Assembly: GCF_014154935.1 (NCBI RefSeq)
Contig: NZ_JACEHH010000044.1
Location: 1 to 64,000 of the forward strand
DNA: 64,000 nt
From: Stieleria mannarensis
GTDB lineage: Bacteria; Planctomycetota; Planctomycetia; Pirellulales; Pirellulaceae
Direction: 5' to 3'
Made by a program: the position numbers and the translations under genes. Of this stretch, positions 42,046 through 51,502 are shown one piece after another. Position 1 is the stretch's first letter, and each line of letters starts with the position of its first letter. The notes beneath the pieces were generated by a model. That model had not been told where the DNA came from. It made no database searches and was given only the letters and a program-made list of their open reading frames with translations.

Positions 42046-43485
42046 ATGAGCAAGAAGACTCCGTTGTATCCCTGCGGTCGTGTTGCCAACCTGCTCAGTC
42101 GCCGTGAATGGCTCTGCCGGGCCGGCGGCGGGGCCGGGATGATCGGCCTTGCGGGCCTGCTGGCTGAACAAAACCTGCTCTCCGCACCTCCGCCGGGAAC
42201 TCCAACCGATCCGGTCACTTCGCTGGTTCCGCGCCAAGGCCACTTTCCCGCCAAAGCTAAATCGGTCATCTGGCTGTTCATGGAAGGCGCCCCCAGTGCA
42301 GTCGACATGTTCGACCGCAAACCCGAACTCGACAAACGCGACGGCGACACCACCGACATCCAGGCGTTCTTTGGCAACCCCGGGCCGCTGATGAAGTCGC
42401 CGTTTTCCTTCAAACAATACGGCGATTGCGGACAGTGGGTTTGCGACAAGTATTCCAACGTCGCCAAGCATGTCGACAAGATGGCGTTCCTCAAATCGTG
42501 CTACAGCGAATCGAACGACCACGTGCCGGCGATCTATCAAATCAACAGTGGACTGCCCCGCCCCGGATTTCCCACCGCCGGGGCCTGGGTCACGTATGGA
42601 CTGGGCAGCGAAAACCAGAGTTTGCCGGGATACGTGGTGATGGGCAACACCAAGGGCGCCAAAGGCGGTCCGCACAACTGGGGCTCTGGGTTCCTGCCTT
42701 CGACCTTCCAGGGAACCCTGTTCCGGTCCCAGGGCACGCCCGTTTTGAACCTGAAACGTCAACCCCAGGTCACTCAGCAAGACCAACGGGCGCAACTGGA
42801 CTTGATGGCCGAATTGAACGACCAACATCTGCGTCGTCACCCCCGTGACGCAGAGTTCGCCAACCGCATGCAGTCCTTTGAATTGGCGTTTCGAATGCAG
42901 AAGGAAGCCACCGAAGTTGTCGACCTGTCACGAGAAACAAAGGCGACGCACGAGCTGTACGGCATCAACAACCCGAGATCCCAATCATTCGGATCCAAAT
43001 GCTTGATGGCCCGGCGGCTGGTCGAAAACGGTGTCCGCTTCGTCCAGGTCTACAGCGATGGCGAGTGGGACGCACATGATAATCTGGAAGAAAACCACAC
43101 GCACCATTGTGCCGCCACGGACGCCCCGGTCGCCGGGTTGCTCGCCGATCTGGAAGCTCGCGGCTTGCTCGATTCCACGCTGGTCATTTGGGGCGCCGAA
43201 TTCGGACGCATGCCGATCTCGCAAAACGGAAAGGGACGCGATCACAACCCGAAAGGGTTCCTGCAATGGATGGCCGGGGCGGGCATCAAGGGAGGCGTCA
43301 GCTACGGCGAAACGGACGAAATCGGTTACGAAGCCGTGGAAAACCGAGTCAGCGTGAACGATTTTCACGCCACCATCCTGCACCTCCTCGGCCTCGACCA
43401 CGAACGACTGACCTACCTTCATAACGGCCGCAGCTACCGTCTGACCGATGTCGCCGGAAACGTGATCCAAGAAATCCTTTCCTAG
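42046..43485 (+). CDS. DUF1501 protein (sulfatase-like fold)
   Basis: 479 residues, 11 nt after the PSCyt/DUF1553 gene, so the two are one operon. The N-terminus has a Tat-like signal (LSRREWLCRAGGGAGMIGLAGLL). Family blocks are AKSVIWLFMEGAPSAVDMFDRKP, CGQWVCDKYSNVAKHVD, WDAHDNLEENHTHHC and VIWGAEFGRMP...GRDHNPKGFLQWMAGAG. DUF1501 is related to alkaline-phosphatase/sulfatase-fold proteins and contains many likely metal ligands. Its job together with the cytochrome partner is not known. It looks intact and of usual length. Confidence 0.94.
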   Translation: MSKKTPLYPCGRVANLLSRREWLCRAGGGAGMIGLAGLLAEQNLLSAPPPGTPTDPVTSLVPRQGHFPAKAKSVIWLFMEGAPSAVDMFDRKPELDKRDGDTTDIQAFFGNPGPLMKSPFSFKQYGDCGQWVCDKYSNVAKHVDKMAFLKSCYSESNDHVPAIYQINSGLPRPGFPTAGAWVTYGLGSENQSLPGYVVMGNTKGAKGGPHNWGSGFLPSTFQGTLFRSQGTPVLNLKRQPQVTQQDQRAQLDLMAELNDQHLRRHPRDAEFANRMQSFELAFRMQKEATEVVDLSRETKATHELYGINNPRSQSFGSKCLMARRLVENGVRFVQVYSDGEWDAHDNLEENHTHHCAATDAPVAGLLADLEARGLLDSTLVIWGAEFGRMPISQNGKGRDHNPKGFLQWMAGAGIKGGVSYGETDEIGYEAVENRVSVNDFHATILHLLGLDHERLTYLHNGRSYRLTDVAGNVIQEILS

Positions 43486-43490
43486 CCTTT

Positions 43491-43608
43491 GTCCCTAAAC
43501 CCGGCACGTGGCGAATGTGGTAGCGGAATTCGCCAAGAATTTCGGCTTTTCCCGTGTGGACTGCCGCGAGTTGAAAGCCTTGGCGGCTTCCGCTACGGGC
43601 TTAGGGAC
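43491..43608. repeat. 118-bp palindromic element
   Basis: Ends GTCCCTAAACCCG (43491-43503) and CGGGCTTAGGGAC (43596-43608) are inverted. The inner arms GTAGCGGAATTCGCCAAG (43520-43537) and CTTGGCGGCTTCCGCTAC (43579-43596) match at 15 of 18. The whole can fold into a long hairpin. It lies just after the DUF1501 stop codon. No transposase is present; it resembles a REP or MITE-type element. The rest of the gap to 43717 shows no gene. Confidence 0.8.
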
Positions 43609-43717
43609 AGAGCCTAGCACTTCTCCAATCGCGGGAGTAGGTCGTTTGTCCGTGTCAACGCCCACACTCCGCGACCTTCAGGTCAAACACGCCCGATCGA
43701 TCGAGCCTACCTCGGCT

Positions 43718-44908
43718 TTAGGTCGATGCGGTGGCCGTTTCCTCGTTTGCAAATTGTGTGGAGCACACGCCGGTGGTGGGCAAAACCAATTCGACGTTGC
43801 GCGCCGCTTCGTGGTCGCCGGCAAGTTCAGCAACGATCGACCGGACCTGTTCGTATCCGGTCATCAACAAGAATGTCGGCGCGCGGCCGTAGCTCTTCAT
43901 GCCAGCCAGATAGAATCCACGTTCAGGTTGCCGGAGCTCTACGGCTCCGTGTGGCGGCACCGATCCGCAATGGTGGTGATTGGGATCGATCAACGGACCG
44001 AGCGTTTTTGATGCTTCGGTGGCCGGATCGAACTGCAACCGCAACTCACGCAGCATCGCCAAGTCCGGACGGGCGCCCGAAGCGACGATGATCTCATCCA
44101 CCACAATCCGTGATTCGCCGTTCACGTCGACGATCTCCAGCCCGCTCGGACAACGCTTGACGGCCACGATCGATAATCCCGTCAGCAGGGTCACGCGTCC
44201 ATCGTCCACCGCTGCTTTGGCACGCGTCCCCAGCTGTCCGCGCTCGGCAATCTCATCGGCGTTCCCGCCACCCCAAAGCTTCTCTGCGCTGACGCGGCGG
44301 ATCCCCCAGGCGATCGATGTTTCGGGAACGTGTTTGGCGAGCTCGATCAGACTGAGCACATTTCCCGTTGCCGAGTGTCCCGAGCCGACGACCAGCACTC
44401 GCTTCCCCGCGTATCGTTCTCGGTCGCGGCCGAGAACATCGGGCATGCCGTATTGAATGCTGCTTTGCGCTTCCCGCTCGCCATCGGCGCGAACACCGCC
44501 TGCACCGATCGGGTTGGGACTGGTCCAGGTTCCCGACGCATCGATCACCGCTCGCGCCCGGAATCGCTGCGGTCCGTCCGGAGTCTCGGCAACGATCAAG
44601 AATGGCGCCTCGTTTCGCCGACCGTCCTTCATTCGGTCATGACCTTCTCGCGAGACGGAAACGACGGTGTGATTGAGACGGATCTGCGGCGCGATCAGGC
44701 TGTGGTTCGAAAGTGGATCGAGAAAACGCTCGATCAACTCACCCGCACACGGGACACGTTCCGCTTCGGGTTCCGTCCAGTTCCCCTCGGCTTCGAGCAG
44801 TCGTTTGCCGGCTGGGTCGATCAGGAACGACCACGGCGTGAAGAGTCGAACGTGTTGCCACTGCCACATACTCGCAGCGATTCCGCCATCTGGTTCTTCC
44901 CGCACCAC
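43718..44908 (-). pseudogene. 5'-truncated flavoprotein oxidoreductase
   Basis: 396 codons of a FAD-dependent pyridine-nucleotide-disulfide-type oxidoreductase. A normal NAD(P)-binding site is present in RVLVVGSGHSATGNVLSLIEL, with VIDASGTWTSPNP and IVASGARPDLAMLRELRLQ and an FYLAGMKSYGRAPTFLLMTGYEQVRS end. The N-terminal FAD loop (GxGxxG) and about 45 residues are missing: homology begins only at MWQWQHVRLFTPWSFLIDPAG. Upstream DNA is instead the antisense of a sulfatase fragment, so the gene was cut near 44,885. The start seen (GTG 44906) is fortuitous. It should be inactive. Confidence 0.75.
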
Positions 44909-45175
44909 GGCGACACTTGGTTCCGAATGCCACAGATTTCGATGCGGCGCGGAAACTACACCTTGGTCGCTTGGTTGCCCGCACGGGAAAAGGGCGTTTC
45001 ACTCGACCAGTGGCTCGCGACCTCCGATCCTGACCGAGTGGAACTGTACGACGTTTCGGTCGATCCCGCGCAGAGCAATGATATCGCAAGCGATCATCCC
45101 GAAATCGTCCGTTCGATGAAGCAGGAAATGACCTCACTTTGGCGTGAAATGCGCGACGAAGGCTTGGCGAAATAG
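44886..45175 (+). pseudogene. C-terminal fragment of a sulfatase
   Basis: About 96 codons: IWFFPHHGDTWFRMPQISMR, GNYTLVAWLPAREKGVSLDQ, VELYDVSVDPAQSNDIASDH and the closing SLWREMRDEGLAK. This is the end of a sulfatase (ELYDLxxDPxExxDLAxxHPE pattern). The catalytic domain is absent, because the fragment begins head to head with the truncated oxidoreductase. An open frame from 44330 runs through the antisense of that gene and is not a real start. Confidence 0.78.
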
Positions 45176-45312
45176 CAGATCGCCGAGAGCCCACCCGACG
45201 CCCTCGGCAAACACCGGACCATCCCTAAGGGGCACAAACACATCGCCTGCGATTGTGACGGCGACCTGATAAACACGAAATGTTGCACAACGCATTGACC
45301 AGAGACCCACTC

Positions 45313-46241
45313 GTGAAAAACAGCCTCCAACTGATGTGGACTTGCCTTTTGGTGTTGCCCGCGTTTGCGTCGGCATTCGGCCAGGAGCATCGCCCCAACG
45401 TGCTCTTCGTCTCCGTGGATGACCTGAACGATTGGAAAACGACCTTGACGACGTCGGTCCGCGAGCAAGGGACATCGCGTTCCGCGGCGGAGGCTACCAT
45501 CAGCATGTCATCAAAGCGGGGCAGTGGAAACGAGCCGTCCAGGGCTATCTCGCGTCCATTGCCTTTGCCGACGCGATGTTTGGTCGTTTGCTTGACGGCC
45601 TGGACGAAAGCGGTCAACGTGAAAACACGGTCGTGGTGTTGTGGTCCGACCACGGATGGCAACTCGGCGAGAAACAGCACTGGCGCAAGTTCGCACTCTG
45701 GGACAACGTCGTACGCTCGGTCTTGATGATCCATGTGCCCAAGGATGCTGCCGGATTGTCCGACGGTTCGGCGGACGGACAGTTGTGCCATCGGCCGGTG
45801 TCATTGCAAGACATCTACCCAACACTTGTCGATGTCTGTGGACTGCCCGCCAAAAACGAAATCGATGGTCACAGCCTGACACCGCTCCTCAAAACGCCTG
45901 ATGCAGATTGGGATCACGTCGCGCTGACGACGTACGATTTCGGCGAGTTCTCTGTCCGCAGCGAGCGGTACCGGTACACTCGTTACATCGACGGCAGCGA
46001 GGAACTGTATGACCATCACAGCGATGCCCAGGAATGGCATAACCTTGCCGGCGACCCGAAGTTTTCCCAAATCAAAAACGAGCTGGCCGCGAAGATCCCG
46101 GCATCGCCTGCGCCACTGGTGAAAACGTCCGAGAAACTCCAGCCACACCACATTCCGCCGTTCCGCTCACGAGCGGAATACGACGATTGGCTACAGCACG
46201 GCAAAGACAATCAATACCTGCTGAAAAAGTACTGGCAGTAA
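45313..46241 (+). pseudogene. Iduronate-2-sulfatase-like gene with internal deletion and frameshift
   Basis: Frame one begins at GTG 45313 (KNSLQLMWTCLLVLPAFASA) with a signal peptide and RPNVLFVSVDDLNDW, then turns to nonsense. Frame two picks up at about 45432 with NDLDDVGPRARDIAF and continues as a normal sulfatase C-terminus (WKRAVQGYLASIAFADAMFG, VVVLWSDHGWQLGEKQHWRK, ELYDHHSDAQEWHNLAGD) to TAA 46241. The segment that should hold CxPSR is missing. The junction falls at about 45,432-45,450 and the two parts are out of frame. It is the second broken sulfatase in 1.4 kb. Confidence 0.88.
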
Positions 46242-46262
46242 CGACCGGTAGGCCACCGGTCG
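46242..46262. terminator. Possible hairpin terminator between convergent genes
   Basis: Perfect 8-bp stem CGACCGGT/ACCGGTCG with loop AGGCC, starting right after the stop codon of the sulfatase pseudogene. No T-tract is seen on either strand. It may be a bidirectional terminator or mRNA-end structure for the sulfatase and the convergent oxidoreductase. Confidence 0.4.
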
Positions 46263-46298
46263 CACTATCCGGCCATTGCCTTCTTGCCTTTCGACCAC

Positions 46299-48383
46299 TT
46301 ATGGTGCATCCGGCTGGACCGGAAGCAGTTGCAGCGCGTCCACGATCACAAACCCGGTCGTGTCGGTATCGGTGATTTGGATTACCGCTTCCGCATCCGC
46401 CTGCAATTCGACCGTGCCGATCGGGCGAAACGGTTTACCGCTTGGAAGCGGGCGGGTTTGGTCGACCATGATCCTCTCGCTTTGATTCCCAGACGAAACG
46501 GTCACGGGCACCTGCTTCGCCCGGGTTTCGTGTGCCGAATAAGCCATCCGCAGCTGATAGCGACCGGGTCTCGGAACGGTGAACCGGAATGTTGCGGTCG
46601 CTTTCCCGTCGCCTTGCGTTTGCGGATCTTTGTCTCCGCAATAAATGTATCCGCTGCCGATGAACGGTTTGAAATTCGTTGATCGGGACCAGTTGCCAGT
46701 CAGCTTCGCTTGCGTGTCATCGAGTACGATTCCCGGAAAGGACTTTGCATCGATGGAGTCGTCAGTGGTTGGCAGGTCTGATTCGTCCGGCAAGTCCAAG
46801 ACCTGTTTCTGAGCCAGCAGTCGCTCGCGGAGCTCCCCGTACTCCAGATCCTGTACCGCCACGTCGTCTTTCGCCGCCATCGCTGCGGCGACGCCGGCAG
46901 CCTGCCCGATGACCATCCATGCGGCTTCGATCCGCAGCGACGACAGACCGACGTGGGTGCAGGACAGCGCAACCGGCACCAGCAGGTTGTCGCACTGGTC
47001 GGGCTTCGGCAGGATCGCACGGTAGGGCACCTGGTAAGCGTATCCCTGCCTCGGCAATCGACGGACCGGAAAGATCGTGCCCTCGTTGATCACTCCCCCA
47101 TCCTTCAGTGCGACGCGTTGGACATCGTGCGAGTCGATGGGGAATGACGAGATGGCGATGGGGTCATCCTTGCTGGGCTCATCCAGGATGTCCTTTTGAC
47201 TGATGACGTACAGCCCCTTCATCCGACGCGACTCGCGAACGTAGAGTGCCGGCGAGAAGTGGGCGTGATTTTCGAATTCGTCTTTGCAAAGTCCCAAACT
47301 GGCGTATCGATCACGCATCGCAGCGGGCACGGCCGGGTCGGTTGTCAGAAAGTGAATGAACTCGAGCGTGTACTGTTTGTGCTGTTCCCAGATCTTCTTT
47401 CGTCCCGCTTCGTCCGCCGAGTGCCAGTTGTTTCCGCCGCCGACCAAGCCGATCGAAAATTGCCCGCCGATTGAATTGTTGCCATCAAATTTGCTTCCAG
47501 GTAACGGATAGAGGTCGAATCCGATGCGTCTCTCGCCCTCTTGCAACGCACGCCGGACGATTTCAAAGCGGGCCGGGTCGTAGTTTGTCGGCTTTGGCAT
47601 CGGAACACGATTGACGGGATCAGCGGTCAGACACAACCGAAAGCTGTACGTCATGATGTTCTCGTCCCCAGCCTCCTCGGGGCCGGCATCGTCGGTGGTG
47701 ACCAGCGGCAACAAATTGCCGTCATCGTCATAGCCGTTGATGTCCATCTTCTGTTTCGGGTACTGCTTCCCGGCCAGTGACTCGCCGTACTCGCCACGGC
47801 CCTCGCGACCGATCGTCCAATCGACGCCCGCGGCAGCCATCAGATCGCCTTCGTAGCTGCCGTCGACAAAGACCTTGGCAACGAATGTCCCTTTGCTCGT
47901 GACCAGAGTCTTGATCTGGGAGCCTTCTTTCGTGACTGATTTCAGATCACGTTTTGTCAGCACGGTGACTCCGGCTTCATCGAGCATCTGCATCGTGATC
48001 CGCATCGCCACATGCGGCTCGAACGTCCATCGCGACTGGTCTTTCACCGCCGGGTTGTACGGAGCCTTCCTGCCGCGATCGGTGTAGTCCTTGACGACCC
48101 GCCGGTGCCACTCGTCGAAGAGTCCCATCAAGGTGCTGCGGACCATCTGGTTCGAATCGCAATGGCTGAGCCCGCCAGTGTTCATCGCCCCGACATGCTC
48201 CGTCGGCTCCAAAAGAACCACCGAAGCATTTTCGCGGGCAGCGGCGATCGCGGCGCAAAACCCACCCGGTGTCGAACCATAGACGATCACGTCTGCCGAC
48301 GTGACCTCCGCGGAATCCTGACCGTGCAACGGAAGTACCGAAAGACTCGCTAGAGCGACAACAACAAGATGGATCATCTTCAT
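46299..48383 (-). CDS. Secreted FAD-dependent oxidoreductase with golvesin-like C-terminal domain
   Basis: 694 residues from ATG 48383 (MKMIHLVVVALASLSVLPLHG, signal peptide). The FAD-binding Rossmann loop is VIVYGSTPGGFCAAIAAARE, followed by EHVGAMNTGGLSHCD. The middle carries FVDGSYEGDLMAAAGVDW, and the family's substrate half has RIEAAWMVIGQAAGVAAAMA. The last about 130 residues (GKATATFRFTVPRPGRYQLR...IQITDTDTTGFVIVDALQLLPV) are a golvesin/xylan-binding-like beta-sandwich, so it may attach to a polysaccharide. Length is normal for the planctomycete family. The substrate is unknown; sugar oxidation is plausible. It is convergent with the broken sulfatase. Confidence 0.9.
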   Translation of the reverse strand: MKMIHLVVVALASLSVLPLHGQDSAEVTSADVIVYGSTPGGFCAAIAAARENASVVLLEPTEHVGAMNTGGLSHCDSNQMVRSTLMGLFDEWHRRVVKDYTDRGRKAPYNPAVKDQSRWTFEPHVAMRITMQMLDEAGVTVLTKRDLKSVTKEGSQIKTLVTSKGTFVAKVFVDGSYEGDLMAAAGVDWTIGREGRGEYGESLAGKQYPKQKMDINGYDDDGNLLPLVTTDDAGPEEAGDENIMTYSFRLCLTADPVNRVPMPKPTNYDPARFEIVRRALQEGERRIGFDLYPLPGSKFDGNNSIGGQFSIGLVGGGNNWHSADEAGRKKIWEQHKQYTLEFIHFLTTDPAVPAAMRDRYASLGLCKDEFENHAHFSPALYVRESRRMKGLYVISQKDILDEPSKDDPIAISSFPIDSHDVQRVALKDGGVINEGTIFPVRRLPRQGYAYQVPYRAILPKPDQCDNLLVPVALSCTHVGLSSLRIEAAWMVIGQAAGVAAAMAAKDDVAVQDLEYGELRERLLAQKQVLDLPDESDLPTTDDSIDAKSFPGIVLDDTQAKLTGNWSRSTNFKPFIGSGYIYCGDKDPQTQGDGKATATFRFTVPRPGRYQLRMAYSAHETRAKQVPVTVSSGNQSERIMVDQTRPLPSGKPFRPIGTVELQADAEAVIQITDTDTTGFVIVDALQLLPVQPDAP

Positions 48384-48501
48384 GATTCTGTGTTCATTCC
48401 TTGGATGGAGAGCCCGAGGGGACATCAATCGCAGTTTACCGGATCCCGCACAGCGCGCGGGCGGCCTGACCTGGAGGGTGGCGGAACCGCCGCGATCGAT
48501 A

Positions 48502-48735
48502 GGACCAATCAGACAGACGGGCCCCATACATCCTCTGCGTCCGATTGGTCCCAGTGCACAATCATTGCCCCGCCTCCGAAACAACGGCAAAACAATGGGG
48601 GCAAAACAATTTCAGGCTGTGATCGTTTTGCCCCCATCGTTTTGCCCCCATCGTTTTGCCCAATCATGCCACACACACTGAAGACCATCGCTGCGACGCA
48701 GCAACCGGGAATCGCCTAAAGGATAAACACCAACG
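48502..48735. repeat. Repeat-rich intergenic segment: inverted repeat, 14-nt array, half of 95-bp repeat
   Basis: GGACCAATC (48502-48510) and GATTGGTCC (48543-48551) are a perfect inverted pair. 48591-48610 and 48622-48641 form a 20-nt hairpin (18 matches, the others wobble). The second arm begins a 14-nt array ATCGTTTTGCCCCC (48622-48635, 48636-48649, partial 48650-48661). 48688-48735 is the right half of the 95-bp repeat (CGACGCAGC...CGGGAATCGCC...AACACCAACG). No gene lies in 48384-48816. Confidence 0.82.
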
Positions 48736-48816
48736 ATTGCAGCGACCGGACGCAGGCGAGCGATTTCATTCAGCGCAGCGGTCGGTCCGGCCGGCCCCCA
48801 GTCTTGAGGCCCCCCT

Positions 48817-51201
48817 TCAGTCGTCCACAAACAGCGGCTCCAACCACCCCGGACGTGCGGGTGTCGCTCGGTCGATGCGACCTTTCCACGACGTATCGTC
48901 GACAACCTTCTTGTCGGCGAACTCATAATACGGAAACACCGCTCCGCGGCAAAGCAATTCTTGGCCTTGATGAGGGTACAACACATAGATCGCTTGGGGA
49001 CGCCCCACCGCGATGTGAACGTGTTTTCGCTCGGCATCGGTCAACACACTCACGCAACGCATTGCATCGTCCAGCGGACTCGCGGCCGAATACGCTTCGT
49101 AATTGAGTAGCCCCGCAAGTTTTTCGCCGTAATTGGTGATGAATTGCTGGTCTTTGGCCGTGAGTGTCTGATCGTCAAGTTGTCGATCAGCTATGTCCCG
49201 CAATCGCTCGCAGATTTCCGCCAAACGCAGCCAGCGGACACGATTCGAACTGCTTTCGCTCATCAGGATCGCTCCCCGGGCCGCAGGGTCGCTCGGCAAT
49301 TCCCCTCGTTCAATGCAGTCTGATACCTGGACGATGGCGGCCAATGCGCGCCGGGACGTGCTATCATCAAGACGGTCCGCCCCCAGCCATAACAGCGGAT
49401 TCGATGCACCCACGTTGTAAAAAACATCGAAGACAAACTCCCGATCCTCGCGTGTCAACTGTCCTTTGAATTCGTCGATCCCGATTCCCTCCTGCTCCAA
49501 CGCGTCAATCAGTTTGAAGCAACGAGCGAATTCGTTCAATCGAAAGTGCAAGTGATGATAGTTAATGTCAAACGCGCCCAATTCATCGAGCAAGGCTTCG
49601 ATCCTGGAGGCCAATCGACCGAGACGACGGAAAAAATCGGGATTAGGTTCGACGAAACCTGCCCCTACATAAGATGTTTCGCTCAGTATCAAGGCGTTCT
49701 GTTTCGCCTGAAGTGCAAACGTGTGGCGCATCTGCGTCCAACCGCCTAGAACAGTCTGGCAGCTCTTCAATCGCCAGTGTCGCGTCGACATGAATCCCGG
49801 CGCAGCGTCAGTCGGTTTCAACAACGTCGCGAGGCATCGCAGGTAGTCTCCATAGACAGATTCGTCACTGAGTAATCTGTCAAAGCGATCGGCTTGATCA
49901 ATCGAATCCGACGCGTTCGCTTCGGCAAGATGCTCGGCTGCCAGCGTCGAACCGAGGGCAGCGCACAACAGCAATCCGACGGAATCGAGAGAACGCGTTG
50001 ATTCAGCGGCCTGCTGGAACAAGATTGCCTCGGGAGTGCGAAACGCGGAGAGCACACGGAGGGACAAGCTCTCAGGCCCCGAAACGGAATCCACCAAGGC
50101 GACCTGATCGTTGACCCTGCTCGGCGTCTCCTCGCCGTGTCTTTGCAGAAGCTGGGATCGCATCGCATGGATCGAATTCGGCGAATCGTCGAAATCGGAT
50201 TTCAGAGAATGCAGTGTCTGCAAATCCCAATCGTCGGCACCACCGAAGAAGTCACGATAGGTCTGGACGAACGAAACCCAGTCGGTGCCTTTGGCCGCCT
50301 CAGCAATCAGCCCCACTGCAACCAGCTGTTCATCGTCGCCCACAAAAAACGGAATCGTTTGCAGCCATCGGACCGCTCGGTAATGTCGCCGAAGCACGTC
50401 GCTGCGGGCGTGAAGTCCCTCGGGCGTGAATCGCGAATAGTCGATCGCAAGAAATGCCGGCCTCGGTTCTCCCAGCCGATCGGGCATCGAACGCCCCGTT
50501 CCGCCCTCCACCCGCCGCGTCTCCGCTCGCACCATCATGCGGATCTCCGACTCGGGCTGATAGTCCGCATCGATTAGCTGGCGAGCGACGCCGACGACGA
50601 TTCTCGCGCGACGACGGGCGGACCGGATCATGTCGGAATCTGCGGATGGATCCGCCACGGCCAGCCGCTCCTCGAGCGTCGGCAACAGCCGCTGCAGCCG
50701 TTCGATCTGGCGGAATTCCAGCTTGACAATCGAGTCTTCGAGAATCCGATGAAAGGCATTCAAAATCGAATCGGACGTGATGAACACCGGATGCGCTTGA
50801 TTGGCGTAAGCTTGATAAAACTGCCGAAACGTTTCCGATGTCACGGCGACTTTACGCGCCGGTTCCTGCTCAAAGACGGCCAGTTGTTCCCGACGCTTCA
50901 CCGGACCTGTCGGGGCGATCACCCGTGAACCGGCCAGCTTCGTCTGCTCAATCGGACGATCTGCGTATCGCTCGAAGAAGGAATCAAACTCGACCGAAAT
51001 CCCTCGCAGCTGCCTTCGTTCGTCGTCGGAAAGATCGAATTGACCAGCCTCCCAGCGTTCACGCAAATGACGCGGGGACCGGCCAAAGACGCCAATGCGC
51101 TCAAGCAAAAATGCCATTGCGACCACGGCGAGCAGAAGCGAAGCGGCGATCAGCAGCCATCGCCGTTTGTTGTTGGAACCCCGGTCGGTACTTTCGCTCA
51201 T
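48817..51201 (-). CDS. DUF3160 membrane-anchored protein
   Basis: 794 residues from ATG 51201 (MSESTDRGSNNKRRWLLIAA); an open extension to 51255 is less likely. One membrane segment follows at about residues 15-34 (LLIAASLLLAVVAMAFLLE), with the large domain outside. DUF3160 blocks are visible: FITSDSILNAFHRILED, YRAVRWLQTIPFF, SLRVLSAFRTPEAILFQQAA, WTQMRHTFALQAKQN, YVGAGFVEPNPDFFRRL, YGEKLAGLLNYEAYSA and HVHIAVGRPQAIYVLYPHQG near the end. The function of the family is not known. A deleted and frameshifted second copy lies at the right edge of the window. Confidence 0.9.
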   Translation of the reverse strand: MSESTDRGSNNKRRWLLIAASLLLAVVAMAFLLERIGVFGRSPRHLRERWEAGQFDLSDDERRQLRGISVEFDSFFERYADRPIEQTKLAGSRVIAPTGPVKRREQLAVFEQEPARKVAVTSETFRQFYQAYANQAHPVFITSDSILNAFHRILEDSIVKLEFRQIERLQRLLPTLEERLAVADPSADSDMIRSARRRARIVVGVARQLIDADYQPESEIRMMVRAETRRVEGGTGRSMPDRLGEPRPAFLAIDYSRFTPEGLHARSDVLRRHYRAVRWLQTIPFFVGDDEQLVAVGLIAEAAKGTDWVSFVQTYRDFFGGADDWDLQTLHSLKSDFDDSPNSIHAMRSQLLQRHGEETPSRVNDQVALVDSVSGPESLSLRVLSAFRTPEAILFQQAAESTRSLDSVGLLLCAALGSTLAAEHLAEANASDSIDQADRFDRLLSDESVYGDYLRCLATLLKPTDAAPGFMSTRHWRLKSCQTVLGGWTQMRHTFALQAKQNALILSETSYVGAGFVEPNPDFFRRLGRLASRIEALLDELGAFDINYHHLHFRLNEFARCFKLIDALEQEGIGIDEFKGQLTREDREFVFDVFYNVGASNPLLWLGADRLDDSTSRRALAAIVQVSDCIERGELPSDPAARGAILMSESSSNRVRWLRLAEICERLRDIADRQLDDQTLTAKDQQFITNYGEKLAGLLNYEAYSAASPLDDAMRCVSVLTDAERKHVHIAVGRPQAIYVLYPHQGQELLCRGAVFPYYEFADKKVVDDTSWKGRIDRATPARPGWLEPLFVDD

Positions 51202-51502
51202 TTCCAAGCCAATCCAAATGCGGTTCGCAAGCGACAACAGCTCACATCCAGGCACACTTGCTGGCGCTTCGTGTTTGTATTGTATCTATTTCCGCACGAA
51301 GTATCGCTGTCCAGGTATCGCTGTCCAGGTATCGCTGTCCAGCGAATCTGTAGGCCTGTTTCTGTACCGGACTGAACCTTTCGGGTTTTATCGGCATAAG
51401 CAGTTGTTGGCAGGGATAATTATGGTGGGACCATTGGGGTAGAGGCGGGTGTCGGGGACGTTCACGCCGAGGCCTGAAAGTGAATGGCAGTGGTGGGAGG
51501 CG
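51202..51502. repeat. Intergenic region with 14-nt tandem repeat
   Basis: GTATCGCTGTCCAG is repeated exactly three times at 51301-51342, upstream of the DUF3160 gene and downstream of the aldolase stop (both minus strand). It is flanked by a GTATCTATTTCCGC segment. No gene is seen in this 301-nt gap. Confidence 0.85.

Noticed and set aside
44330-44885. Upstream part of the plus-strand frame leading into the sulfatase fragment
   Set aside because: It is antisense to the truncated oxidoreductase and has no sulfatase similarity until about 44,886.
45280-45726. A separate 148-residue secreted protein
   Set aside because: Only its first 55 residues are protein-like; the rest is out-of-frame sulfatase sequence, so it is part of a pseudogene.
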